Source: Trichormus variabilis 0441 (GTDB lineage: Bacteria > Cyanobacteriota > Cyanobacteriia > Cyanobacteriales > Nostocaceae). From it: a stretch of DNA of 64,000 bases. The position numbers were made by a program, and so were the translations under genes. Positions 7,790 to 16,706 of the stretch are shown here, in pieces; position 1 is the first letter of the stretch, and every line of letters starts with the position of its first letter. Under the pieces are notes generated by a model. The model searched no databases and was not told the DNA's origin. It was given only the letters and a program-made list of their open reading frames with translations. The stretch lies in contig NZ_CP047242.1 of the NCBI RefSeq assembly GCF_009856605.1, positions 4,284,001-4,348,000 of the forward strand. The letters run 5' to 3'.

Positions 7790-7943
7790 TGTGAGGAGAA
7801 ATCATGTCAGTCACGTACATTGGCTAACAATTAGTACGTTTGGCTAACATCCGGGGTGAAAATGCGTAAGCTTGCTATTTGCAAGTGGGAGCAAAAGCAC
7901 AATTAAACCTTGGGTTGATCTATCGATCCAAGGTTTAATTGTG
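7790..7943 (+). promoter_or_regulatory. Leader with two tiny ORFs and a 16-bp perfect hairpin before the SDR gene
   Basis: Two minute reading frames each follow a good ribosome-binding site: 7804-7827 (MSVTYIG, after AGGAGAA) and 7862-7906 (14 codons, after GGGGTGAAA). The second ends inside the left arm of a perfect 16-bp inverted repeat (7898-7913 with 7928-7943). A 16-bp near-direct repeat of the type GTACxTT..GGCTAACA also occurs. No T run follows the hairpin on the plus strand. The layout resembles a translation-coupled attenuator, or a bidirectional hairpin separating genes; there is no other gene in 7539-8001. Confidence 0.4.
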
Positions 7944-8001
7944 TGGATGAAAATTTAATTTGTTGATCGAGAAGTTGTAGGTCTATTACCAGGAGAAACA
8001 T

Positions 8002-8859
8002 ATGGCAGAAAAGCAAACATTACAACCACCGCAGCAGCAAAAAACACCAGGTACAGAATCAAAAATGCAACCAAAACCTCAAGCTGATGATGCTCGGTAT
8101 CTGGGTAGCGGTAAATTAAAAGATAAAGTTGCCTTGATTACTGGTGGGGATAGTGGGATTGGTCGGGCTGTGGCGATCGCCTATGCTAAAGAGGGTGCAG
8201 ATGTAGCCTTTGTTTACTTGAGTGAACATGGCGATGCGGAAGAAACCAAAAATTTGGTAGAAGAACAAGGACGGCGTGCTGTATCTATCGCCGGGGATAT
8301 AACTGATGAGGCTTTTTGTCAGCGTGCAATTCAACAAACTGTAGATGAGTTTGGTAAACTGGATATTCTCATCAATAATGCGGCTGAACAACATCCCCAA
8401 GAAAGCATTGAAGATATTACTAAAGAGCAGTTAGAACGGACATTCAGCACTAACATTTTCTCAATGTTCTACTTGACAAAAGCAGCACTCAAGCATCTGA
8501 AACAAGGTAGCGCTATTATCAATACTACTTCAGTTACAGCTTATAAAGGTAGTTCACATTTACTTGATTATTCTGCAACAAAAGGGGCAATTGTTGCCTT
8601 TACTCGTTCCTTATCACAAAATCTCATTAGTAAAGGTATCCGGGTTAATGCTGTGGCACCTGGGCCAATTTGGACACCTTTAATTCCCTCGACATTCCCC
8701 ACAGAAAAAGTAGAAACCTTTGGTAAACAAGTACCGATGCAACGAGCAGGACAACCGGAAGAAGTTGCACCTAGTTATGTGTTTTTAGCTTCTGATGATT
8801 CGTCTTATATGTCTGGTCAAGTTTTACATCCTAATGGTGGGGAAGTAGTTAATGGCTAA
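8002..8859 (+). CDS. SDR-family oxidoreductase, stress type (YghA/YdaD-like)
   Basis: 285 residues with strong AGGAGAAAC ribosome-binding site. A polar N-terminal extension (about 1-40, rich in Q, P, K) precedes a classical short-chain dehydrogenase: TGGDSGIG (cofactor loop), NNAA, catalytic Ser in NTTSVTAYKG, YSATKGA (Tyr and Lys), and VAPGPIWTPL. The proline-rich extension and these motifs match the E. coli YghA/B. subtilis YdaD (general stress protein 39) group. The substrate is not known; cofactor probably NAD(P). An unusual leader lies upstream. Confidence 0.88.
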   Translation: MAEKQTLQPPQQQKTPGTESKMQPKPQADDARYLGSGKLKDKVALITGGDSGIGRAVAIAYAKEGADVAFVYLSEHGDAEETKNLVEEQGRRAVSIAGDITDEAFCQRAIQQTVDEFGKLDILINNAAEQHPQESIEDITKEQLERTFSTNIFSMFYLTKAALKHLKQGSAIINTTSVTAYKGSSHLLDYSATKGAIVAFTRSLSQNLISKGIRVNAVAPGPIWTPLIPSTFPTEKVETFGKQVPMQRAGQPEEVAPSYVFLASDDSSYMSGQVLHPNGGEVVNG

Positions 8860-9018
8860 ATAGTCTAAATTTATGATTGAGAATTCAGCATAAATTATCT
8901 CTTATCTATTCTGGATTCTCACTCTTGAACGTTAATGTATGTCTGCCAACGGAGAGATGATTACGTCTTCAGCAGTTGCTATATCTAGTAAGGAACATTT
9001 AAAGAAAAAAGATAGCTT

Positions 9019-9276
9019 ATGTCATCCCTAAAACCATTGCACGGCACAGAATTAGTAGATTGTGCTAGGGCAAATGCCAAGCAGGGAATTGAAACTGCTG
9101 CTTACCAATGTGGCTATGGTGATGATCTCAATAGATTTGCACGAGAACTGAGAAAAGCGTGTGAGGAAATGAATCTGCAAGTTAAAGAATTGAATGAGTT
9201 AATTACCGACCAGGATATGATTCTTAACTTGGGAACTGGAGAAATTATTGCACCGGATACAGCTTCGGAATTGTAA
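9019..9276 (+). CDS. Small soluble protein, unknown
   Basis: 85 residues, acidic and helical (ELRKACEEMNLQVKELNELI), with no signal or membrane segment. AAGAAAAAAG precedes the ATG. It has two cysteines at CARANAK and QCGYGDD, plus one at KACEE. I do not recognise the family. Its stop is 12 bases from the stop of the convergent mgtE. Confidence 0.6.
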   Translation: MSSLKPLHGTELVDCARANAKQGIETAAYQCGYGDDLNRFARELRKACEEMNLQVKELNELITDQDMILNLGTGEIIAPDTASEL

Positions 9277-9287
9277 ATATCAATAAT

Positions 9288-10688
9288 TCACAATTGTAAA
9301 ATCACTCTTGCCAAATTGAAGTAAATTAAAACTCCAAGTACGTCAACGGCTGTAGTAATAAAAGGTGCTGACATTAAGGCTGGATCTAAACGTAAGTAGC
9401 GAAACAAAAATGGCAGTGCTGAACCAGATATAGAAGCCAAAACAGAGATAGCGATTAAACTAGCACCAACAGCGATCGCAACTTCTAATCGACCTTGGAG
9501 AAAGTAAGCCCATACAGTGGCGATACTACCTAACATACCTCCTAGCAATGCACCAGCGATCGCTTCTCGTCCAATTACCTGTAATGTGCCAAGTGAGCGA
9601 ATTTCGTCTGTATTCATCCCGCGAATCACGACTGTGGAAGACTGAGCGCCTACGTTACCACCAGTACCAGTTAACAAGGGGATAAAGGCGGTGAGGGTGA
9701 CTACTTTTGTCAAGATATCTTCTTGGGACTTAATAATTGTGCCGGTGACGGTATTGGTGATTAAGAGAACAAATAACCATAAAACCCGCTTGCGAGCTAC
9801 TTCCCATAAATCCATTTGAAAGTAATTGTCGCCACTGGACTGCACACCACCCCCTAAAGCGTAGATATCTTTGGTGGTTTCCTCTTCCAGAATATCAATT
9901 ACATCATCAACAGTGACAATCCCGACTAAAAGCTGTTGCCTGTCTACCACCGGAACAGCCAGGAAATCATACCTTTGAATTAACTTAGCTACTTCTTCCT
10001 GGTGAGTATCTGTATTGACAAAAATTACATCACGGGTCATCACTTCGCCAATAGTCTGTTCTGGCTGGGATGTCACCAACTCCCGCAGTGAGACAATGCC
10101 GGTTAAGCGCCTAGCTTGATCCGTGACGTAAAGATAGTAGATCATCTCACTAGCATTAGCGAGGCTGCGAATCCGTTCTAGAGCTTGCCCTATGGTCATG
10201 TTTTCTTTCAGACCAATGAACTCTAGAGTCATGATGCGCCCGGCTGTATCGGCTTCATAACCCAACATTAGGGCTGTGGCTTGGCGTTCTGTTGGGCTAA
10301 GTTGTTCTAGTAGGTGATTGACAACCTTGGCAGGCAATTCATCAAATAATCTAGCTCGGTCATCCGACGACATTTGATCAACGATATCGCGGACTTCCTG
10401 GCTTTTTAGCTCTTCAATTAATCTTTCTTGAACACTGTAATCAAGATATTCATAAACTTCAATGGCTTCATCTTTAGAAAGCAAGCGAAAAGCTAAAGCG
10501 TGCATCGTTTCGGGCAAACCTTCAATCGCTTCGGCTATGTCCGCAGGCTGTACAGGTACAAGAATTGCTTTTGCTCCCTGTAAATCTCCTGCTTCTAATA
10601 GCATTCGCATCTGCGTCCGCACTAAATCACGCAATTCCCTACGTGACACATCCTGAAGGGTAGAGTTTAAATTGTTCGTCTCTGTCAC
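9288..10688 (-). CDS. mgtE: Magnesium transporter MgtE
   Basis: 466 residues with the full MgtE order: N-terminal superhelical domain (about 30-135, repeated LLEQLSPTERQATALMLGYEAD type helices), two CBS domains (about 140-265, with EVMTRDVIFVNTDTHQEEVAKLI), a linking plug helix, and five membrane segments from about residue 300. PLLTGTGGNVGAQSSTVVIRG is the conserved pore loop. It is a Mg2+-gated channel in the plasma membrane. No recognisable riboswitch was seen in the 118 bases before the next gene. Confidence 0.93.
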   Translation of the reverse strand: MTETNNLNSTLQDVSRRELRDLVRTQMRMLLEAGDLQGAKAILVPVQPADIAEAIEGLPETMHALAFRLLSKDEAIEVYEYLDYSVQERLIEELKSQEVRDIVDQMSSDDRARLFDELPAKVVNHLLEQLSPTERQATALMLGYEADTAGRIMTLEFIGLKENMTIGQALERIRSLANASEMIYYLYVTDQARRLTGIVSLRELVTSQPEQTIGEVMTRDVIFVNTDTHQEEVAKLIQRYDFLAVPVVDRQQLLVGIVTVDDVIDILEEETTKDIYALGGGVQSSGDNYFQMDLWEVARKRVLWLFVLLITNTVTGTIIKSQEDILTKVVTLTAFIPLLTGTGGNVGAQSSTVVIRGMNTDEIRSLGTLQVIGREAIAGALLGGMLGSIATVWAYFLQGRLEVAIAVGASLIAISVLASISGSALPFLFRYLRLDPALMSAPFITTAVDVLGVLIYFNLARVILQL

Positions 10689-10806
10689 TTTCCACTTTCC
10701 TCGACCAGTCTGAACAAGGTTGCTGCCCCTAGTCTAAGGGATTGTGGAAGGTGTAAGGTTAAACTTACCGTGATTTTTTCTGCTTTGATGTGTTGTCAGT
10801 TTTTTC

Positions 10807-12336
10807 TTAAGAAAATTTGGTTAAAAATCCCAACAGTTTTTTTGTTCTTGGTGTGAGGAGGGTACGGCGATAGGTATCTGCGGCTTTTTTGATGGCTTCA
10901 GCTTGGGTAGGATAGGGGTGAATCACATTACTGAGTTTGTTTAAACCTATTTTATTGACTATCGCTGTGGTGATTTCCGAAATCATCTCGCCGGCGTGAG
11001 TTGCCACAATAGTTGCACCGACAATTTCATCAGAACCTTTTTTGTGGTGAATTTTCAGAAAACCATCTTCTTGAGCATCGGCGATCGCTCGATCTACACT
11101 ACTAAAAGGAATTTTAATTGTCTCTACGTCTTGACTTTCATACAGTCCCACATGGGCAATTTCTGGGTCAGTGTAAGTTACCCAAGGCATAACTAAGCTA
11201 CTTAGTTTCGACCTGCCTAAACCAAAGGGTGAAAACAGGGTATTTTTAATGACAATGCGCGCGGCTGCATCGGCGGCGTGGGTAAACTTCCAATCCATGC
11301 AGATATCACCAGCAGCATAAATCTTGGGGTTAGTTGTTTGTAGATAATCGTTTACTTCCACACCCCGACGCTTGTCGTATTTTACCCCGACGGCTTCTAA
11401 ATTCAACCCTTCCACATTAGGCGATCGCCCTGCACCCACTAATATTTCATCTACCGTCACCGAATCACGATAACCGTTAGTAGAAAAATACAACCGTTTA
11501 CCTTCAGTTACCGTCACTACTTCTTCTACCTTGGCATTTAAAACTAGGCGAATCCCTTCTTTAATTAAAGTCTGTTGGACAACTTGCGCTGCGTCGTTAT
11601 CTTCCTTGTTGAGGAGGTGGGAACCACTATGAATCAGCACTACCTCACTCCCCAAACGGCGGAAGGCTTGAGCTAATTCGCAACCAATGGGGCCACCACC
11701 AATTACAGCTAACTTTTCCGGTCGTTGAATTAAGGAAAAAACCGTCTCATTAGTAAGATATCCAGCTTGTTCAATGCCGATAATCGCTGGTTTTGTAGCC
11801 CTAGCACCAGTAGCAATCACCGCTTTTTTAAATTTCAGGGTTTTACCAGCTACTTCTACGATGTCACTGCTAGCAAATTTACCGCTACCCAAAAACACAT
11901 CTACTCCCAAAGATGCAAAGCGTTCCGCCGAGTCATGATGGCTAATGTCCGCCCGTATTCGTCTCATCCTTGCCATAACTGCGGGAAAATCAATATCAAT
12001 CTGGCTGGGAATATTAATCCCCAAATTTTTCCCGTTCCAGATTTCCCCCACCACCCGCGAAGACCGAATGATTGTTTTAGAAGGGACGCAACCCACATTC
12101 AAGCAATCTCCACCCATGAGATGCTTTTCAATCAGCGCCACCTTTAAACCCAAACCCAGACCAGCCGCACCCGCCGCCACCACTAAGCCAGCAGTTCCCG
12201 CACCAATCACTACCAAGTCATAACTATCAGCAGGTTGGGGATTTACCCAATTGGGCGGATGTACATAAGCCACCAATTTCTGGTTATATTCATCTACTGG
12301 GCGGACGATGACTCTATCTAGTTCTGAATTGGACAT
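10807..12336 (-). CDS. MerA/lipoamide-dehydrogenase-like flavoprotein
   Basis: 509 residues. FAD-binding VVIGAGTAGLVVAAGAAGLG, redox-active disulfide GGDCLNVGCVPSK, NAD(P)-binding VIGGGPIGCELAQAFRRLG, and a C-terminal dimer domain ending HPYPTQAEAIKKAADTYRR. It belongs to the mercuric-reductase-like branch of pyridine nucleotide-disulfide oxidoreductases, but lacks the extra C-terminal Cys pair and N-terminal HMA domain of true MerA and there are no mer genes around. Its substrate is therefore unknown; mercuric reduction should not be assumed. Confidence 0.85.
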   Translation of the reverse strand: MSNSELDRVIVRPVDEYNQKLVAYVHPPNWVNPQPADSYDLVVIGAGTAGLVVAAGAAGLGLGLKVALIEKHLMGGDCLNVGCVPSKTIIRSSRVVGEIWNGKNLGINIPSQIDIDFPAVMARMRRIRADISHHDSAERFASLGVDVFLGSGKFASSDIVEVAGKTLKFKKAVIATGARATKPAIIGIEQAGYLTNETVFSLIQRPEKLAVIGGGPIGCELAQAFRRLGSEVVLIHSGSHLLNKEDNDAAQVVQQTLIKEGIRLVLNAKVEEVVTVTEGKRLYFSTNGYRDSVTVDEILVGAGRSPNVEGLNLEAVGVKYDKRRGVEVNDYLQTTNPKIYAAGDICMDWKFTHAADAAARIVIKNTLFSPFGLGRSKLSSLVMPWVTYTDPEIAHVGLYESQDVETIKIPFSSVDRAIADAQEDGFLKIHHKKGSDEIVGATIVATHAGEMISEITTAIVNKIGLNKLSNVIHPYPTQAEAIKKAADTYRRTLLTPRTKKLLGFLTKFS

Positions 12337-12880
12337 TGGGTGTAACCTCTCAGCAATCCAAATTACTCTATTGTAAGCAAGCTACAAAATTCGCAATTCA
12401 AAATCAGGAAATTCAGAACAGGCAATGTTAGTATTGAGTGCAGGCGAGAATATTTAGCTACGTTATGGATAGGGTGACTACACCCGATATTCTCACATTG
12501 GCATAAGCTTCAGAATAATTACTTTCATAAGAAATTTCTCATCTTTTATTCATTAAGCTTTCATAGATTACTAGTTAAACTGGCATTAATTTACAGTTAA
12601 GAAACTCAGTAGCAATTCACCTGTGTATAGAAACAAGCCAATTCCCAGAAAGATTTTAGGATATTTTTGCCCCTCAAGTTGATTGGCAAATAAATGATCG
12701 TCAGCAATACTTCTCACTTGTTGACCTAGTGCCTAAGGGTCTGTACTTAATTGCTGATCTATATATAAAGATAGTTGATTTTACTCAACATTATCAATGT
12801 AATTTGTTCCTATCAATTATGGGAAATTGCTAGATAAAAACTGGATTATATATTGTGTTAAAAATTAGTCAGGAGTACAA
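12337..12880. other. Divergent intergenic region, nothing recognised
   Basis: 544 AT-rich bases between two divergent genes. No convincing ORF, RNA or strong hairpin was seen. It must contain promoters for the flavoprotein (minus) and for the glycan cluster (plus), but none can be assigned with confidence. CAGGAG lies just before the start at 12881. Confidence 0.5.
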
Positions 12881-14152
12881 ATGAACAACTTGTTACCCCA
12901 CTCCAGAAAAATCACCAGAAAATCGGCTAGAATCAAATCTTATGAGCCTCGTAAATGCCGTATAGCGTTGTATTCCCACGACACAATGGGACTAGGACAC
13001 AAACGCCGTAATTTGTTGATTGCTCAAACTTTAGGATTTTCACCACTACAAACTGATATTTTAATGATTAGTGGCATTCAAGATGCCAGCAGCTCACCAA
13101 CGCCGCCAGGTGTAGATTGTTTGACCCTCCCGGCTCTGCACAAAAACATTGATGGGGAATATCAAGCACGAAAGTTGGATCTATCATTGCAGGAAATTAT
13201 TACACTGCGATCGCAAGTTATCCTCGCCACTATCAAAACCTTTAAACCGGATATCTTCATTGTGGATAATGTCCCACGGGGCGCAGTCAGAGAACTAGAT
13301 CCCACTTTAAAATACTTGCGTAGGGAAGGCAACACACGCTGCATTCTGGGTTTGCGCGATATCTTAGATGAACCTGCTTCCGTGAGTCGAGATTGGAAAC
13401 GAGCAGCCAATGAAGAAGCGATTCAAACCTATTATGATCAAGTTTGGGTGTATGGCGATCGCAACATCTATGACCTAGCCAAAGAATATCACCTCCAGCC
13501 AAAAACCGCCGCCAAATTCCGCTACACAGGCTATCTTGACCAACGTAACCGCCTCAAATATCTGAATTCAGATATAGTTCAATCATTTAAATCCCTCAAT
13601 CTACCATCTGAACGCTTAGTATTGTGTCTAGTAGGTGGTGGACAAGACGGCGCGCAGTTAGCAGAAACCTTTGCCCATGCAGAACTACCACCAGGGATGA
13701 ATGGTATCATTTTGACGGGCCCCTTCATGCCACGAGAAGTCAGGCAAAAACTCCACAACTATGCAGCGCAACGTGATAATTTGCGCGTGTTGGAATATTT
13801 AGCCGAACCGACAATGTTACTCCATCAAGCCGAACGGGTGATTGCAATGGGTGGTTACAATACCACTTGTGAATTGTTGTCCTTTGGTAAGCGATCGCTT
13901 ATTCTACCCCGTGTCAAACCCCGAAAAGAACAATTAATTCGGGCTGAACGATTAAAAAAACTAGGTTTAATTGATTTCCTACACCCAGATAAATTAACAT
14001 CGGCGGCGTTAACCAACTGGTTAAATCTTGACATTCAACCACCACCAGTCCGTAAATTCGTCGATCTCAAAGGACTCACCCACATTCCCCAATTCGTCCA
14101 TGAAATCCTCATGTCTACTCATCAAGCACCCCCACAAGCAAAAGCTTCTTAA
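12881..14152 (+). CDS. Predicted glycosyltransferase (COG4671/GT28-like)
   Basis: 423 residues. N-terminal Rossmann part with IALYSHDTMGLGHKRRNLLIAQTL, characteristic of the COG4671/MGT-type predicted glycosyltransferases, and a C-terminal nucleotide-sugar half with VLCLVGGGQDGAQLAE, GPFMPREVRQ, VIAMGGYNTTCELLSFGK and LILPRVKPRKEQLIRAERL. No signal or membrane segment; probably cytoplasmic. First gene of a co-directional glycan cluster running to 19545. Sugar and acceptor are unknown. Confidence 0.82.
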   Translation: MNNLLPHSRKITRKSARIKSYEPRKCRIALYSHDTMGLGHKRRNLLIAQTLGFSPLQTDILMISGIQDASSSPTPPGVDCLTLPALHKNIDGEYQARKLDLSLQEIITLRSQVILATIKTFKPDIFIVDNVPRGAVRELDPTLKYLRREGNTRCILGLRDILDEPASVSRDWKRAANEEAIQTYYDQVWVYGDRNIYDLAKEYHLQPKTAAKFRYTGYLDQRNRLKYLNSDIVQSFKSLNLPSERLVLCLVGGGQDGAQLAETFAHAELPPGMNGIILTGPFMPREVRQKLHNYAAQRDNLRVLEYLAEPTMLLHQAERVIAMGGYNTTCELLSFGKRSLILPRVKPRKEQLIRAERLKKLGLIDFLHPDKLTSAALTNWLNLDIQPPPVRKFVDLKGLTHIPQFVHEILMSTHQAPPQAKAS

Positions 14153-14159
14153 ATAGTCA

Positions 14160-14289
14160 TTGGTCAATAGTCAATAGTCAATAGTCAACAAATATAGCTA
14201 TTGCCAGTAGTGTTAGGACATCAATAGATGATACAACCTAGACACAACAATACTTTTCACCCAGTCCCTAGTCCCTAGTCCCCAGCTAT
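14160..14289 (-). repeat. STRR tandem run plus about 85-bp repeat, copy B
   Basis: 14160-14190 is a run of the 7-base unit CAATAGT, a short tandemly repeated sequence of the type common in Nostoc. 14203-14289 is the inverted second copy of the unit at 6772-6852. The repeat abuts the ATG of the next gene, so it forms that gene's 5' leader. Confidence 0.7.
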
Positions 14290-15543
14290 ATGTCTACGTC
14301 CGTCGCTTATATTCTCAAACGTTATCCCCGCTATTCTGAAACTTTTGTCGTTAATGAAATTTTGGCTCATGAAGCGGTTGGCTTAGATATAAAAATTTTC
14401 GCTTTAAGACCACCATCAGACACACACTTTCAAAATATTATTTCTCAAGTGCGTGCGCCTGTAACTTATATTCGTAAGCCAATTCAAGGTAGGGTGAGTG
14501 ATTCACTTAATAGTCTTGCGCCTACAGCCGCTAGCTATTTTTGGGCAGAATTACAAGAAGCAAGTAAGGTTATCCCTGATTTTTGGTCAAAATTGGCCTT
14601 TGCTCAAGGGGAAAAAGCCAGCACTGTCTACCAAGCTGCATGGTTAGCACGAGAAGTCAAGCTCAAAGGTATCACTCATTTACACGCTCATTTCGGCACT
14701 GTAGCAACTAGTGTCGCTCGTCTAGCATCTCACTTTACGGGCGTTCCCTATACTTTCACAGCTCACGCTAAAGATATCTTTCATGAAAGCGTAGAATTTG
14801 CGGATATGGAACAAAAGCTAAAAGATGCGGCCGGTGTGGTGACTGTCAGTGACTATAATGTCAAATATCTGCAACAAACATATAACCTAGCTGCAAACCA
14901 AGTCCAACGCATCTATAACGGGTTAGATTTACAAAAATTACAATATTCTTCTCCGGCGGAACGTCCACCATTAATTATCTCAGTGGGTCGCTTAATTGAG
15001 AAAAAAGGGCTATCTGTTCTCATGGATGCTTGTGCAATTCTCCAGCAGAGAAATTATGAATTTCAGTGTCAAATTGTGGGTACTGGTTCTTTAGAATCAA
15101 CTCTGCATCAGCAGATTCAGGATTTAGGATTGCAATCTTGTGTGCAAATTATCGGCCCTCGTCCTCAAAATGAGGTGTTTCAATTAGTACAGCAGGCTGC
15201 TGTGTTTGCTGCGCCTTATGTGATTGGCAAAGATGGTAATCGAGATGGATTACCTACGGTTTTACTGGAAGCTATGGCTCTGGGAACTCCCTGTGTCAGT
15301 ACGGTTGTGACGGGTATTCCTGAAATAGTGCGTGATGGGGAGACTGGGTTGATTGTCCCGCAATATGATGCGGAGGAATTAGCCACTGCGCTTGGTCAAC
15401 TTTTGAAGGATGCGGCTTTGCGGGTGAGGTTGTCTACTCAGGCTAGGAGTTTGATTGAGTCGGAGTTTAATATTTGTCGGAATACGGAAGTTTTGAGGGA
15501 GTTATTTCTCACGCAAAGGCGCAAAGGCGCAAAGGAGGAGTGA
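14290..15543 (+). CDS. GT4-family glycosyltransferase
   Basis: 417 residues of a GT-B fold, GT4 family: N-terminal KRYPRYSETFVVNEILAHE, HLHAHFGTVATSVA, then LIISVGRLIEKKGLSVLMDA, and the nucleotide-sugar pocket DGLPTVLLEAMALGTPCVSTVVTGIPEIV with the E-x7-E motif. This resembles WcaL-like exopolysaccharide transferases. The last residues (LTQRRKGAKEE) are encoded by a common Nostoc ACGCAAAGGCGCAAAG repeat, so the C-terminus has been shaped by repeat sequence. The stop overlaps the region of the next gene's ribosome-binding site. Confidence 0.88.
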   Translation: MSTSVAYILKRYPRYSETFVVNEILAHEAVGLDIKIFALRPPSDTHFQNIISQVRAPVTYIRKPIQGRVSDSLNSLAPTAASYFWAELQEASKVIPDFWSKLAFAQGEKASTVYQAAWLAREVKLKGITHLHAHFGTVATSVARLASHFTGVPYTFTAHAKDIFHESVEFADMEQKLKDAAGVVTVSDYNVKYLQQTYNLAANQVQRIYNGLDLQKLQYSSPAERPPLIISVGRLIEKKGLSVLMDACAILQQRNYEFQCQIVGTGSLESTLHQQIQDLGLQSCVQIIGPRPQNEVFQLVQQAAVFAAPYVIGKDGNRDGLPTVLLEAMALGTPCVSTVVTGIPEIVRDGETGLIVPQYDAEELATALGQLLKDAALRVRLSTQARSLIESEFNICRNTEVLRELFLTQRRKGAKEE

Positions 15544-15545
15544 GG

Positions 15546-16706
15546 GTGAGAGTTGCTTATATTTGTGCTGATGGGGGGATTCCTGTTTTTGGGCAGAAGG
15601 GTTGCTCTATTCATGTGCAGGAGGTGATCCGGGCTTTGAAAGGGCAAGGTGGACAAGTTACATTGTTTGCTAATCGGTTGGGGGGAGAGTTACCGGCGGA
15701 TTTGGCTGATGTGGTGGTGCATCAACTTCCACCTATTCCCAAGTTAGAGCGATTGCAGCGTGAGCAGGTTGCTTTGGGAATGAATCCTGATTTACGTTTA
15801 AGTTTGCAGAAGTTTGGCTCGTTTGATTTGATTTATGAGCGTTATTCTCTGTGGAGTTATGGCGCGATGGAATATGCCCAAGAGAGGGGAATTCCGGGTT
15901 TGTTGGAGGTGAATTCACCTCTGATTATCGAACAGGCACAGCATCGGGGTTTGATTGATCGTGATGGTGCGGAAGCTGTGGCGCGTCGGGTGTTTTCAGC
16001 CGCTACAGCATTGATTGCGGTTTCCGATGGGGTGAAAAGTTACTTGCTGGATTATGTGGATAGTAGCAAAGTTTATGTGATTCCTAATGGTGTTAATCCT
16101 CGTCGTTTTTCTCCTCTACGTTCTGTAAGTCAACGAGAAAGTTTTACAGTGGGGTTTGTTGGTAGTTTAAAACCTTGGCATGGATTACCTATTCTGACGG
16201 AAGCTTTTAGTTTACTGCATCAACGTGTTCCCCATGCCAAACTTTTGATTGTTGGGGATGGCCCGGAAAGAGAGAATCTGGAAGCTGAATTAGCTACACG
16301 GGGACTAGATGCTCATACTCAATTCACCGGTGCGGTAAATCCTGAGCAAATTCCCCAATTATTAACGGCGATGGATGTGGCTGTTGCACCATACGCCGCA
16401 CAAGCTGATTTTTACTTCTCACCTTTGAAGGTGTATGAATATATGGCGGCTGGTTTGCCTGTAGTGGTTAGTCAGATTGGACAATTGACAGACTTAATTG
16501 ATTCTGGGGTGAATGGTATGCTTTGCCCCCCTGGTGATGCGATCGCTTTAGCTAACACATTAGAACAATTATGGCGATCGCCTAATCTACGTCATAGTTT
16601 AGGACAAGCCGCGCGGGAAACTGTGATAGCTAATCATACTTGGGATGCGATCGCTCGGAAAATTCTGCATATAGCCTCTTCGTTACCTGTGGAGGTGAAA
16701 CTATAA
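15546..16706 (+). CDS. GT4-family glycosyltransferase, GTG start
   Basis: 386 residues. Start taken as the GTG at 15546, 7 bases after a perfect GGAGG, giving MRVAYICADGGIPVFGQKG; a GTG at 15540 is too close to that site. Features: SIHVQEVIRAL, SFDLIYERYSLWSYG, VIPNGVNPRRF, VGFVGSLKPWHGLPILTEA, and the sugar-nucleotide loop SPLKVYEYMAAGLPVVVSQIGQL. It follows the previous gene by 2 bases and its stop directly abuts the ABC transporter start, so these genes form an operon. Substrate unknown. Confidence 0.87.
   Translation: MRVAYICADGGIPVFGQKGCSIHVQEVIRALKGQGGQVTLFANRLGGELPADLADVVVHQLPPIPKLERLQREQVALGMNPDLRLSLQKFGSFDLIYERYSLWSYGAMEYAQERGIPGLLEVNSPLIIEQAQHRGLIDRDGAEAVARRVFSAATALIAVSDGVKSYLLDYVDSSKVYVIPNGVNPRRFSPLRSVSQRESFTVGFVGSLKPWHGLPILTEAFSLLHQRVPHAKLLIVGDGPERENLEAELATRGLDAHTQFTGAVNPEQIPQLLTAMDVAVAPYAAQADFYFSPLKVYEYMAAGLPVVVSQIGQLTDLIDSGVNGMLCPPGDAIALANTLEQLWRSPNLRHSLGQAARETVIANHTWDAIARKILHIASSLPVEVKL

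Noticed and set aside
10807..12336. Mercuric reductase
   Set aside because: The C-terminal Cys pair and mer neighbours are absent; annotated as MerA-like flavoprotein only.
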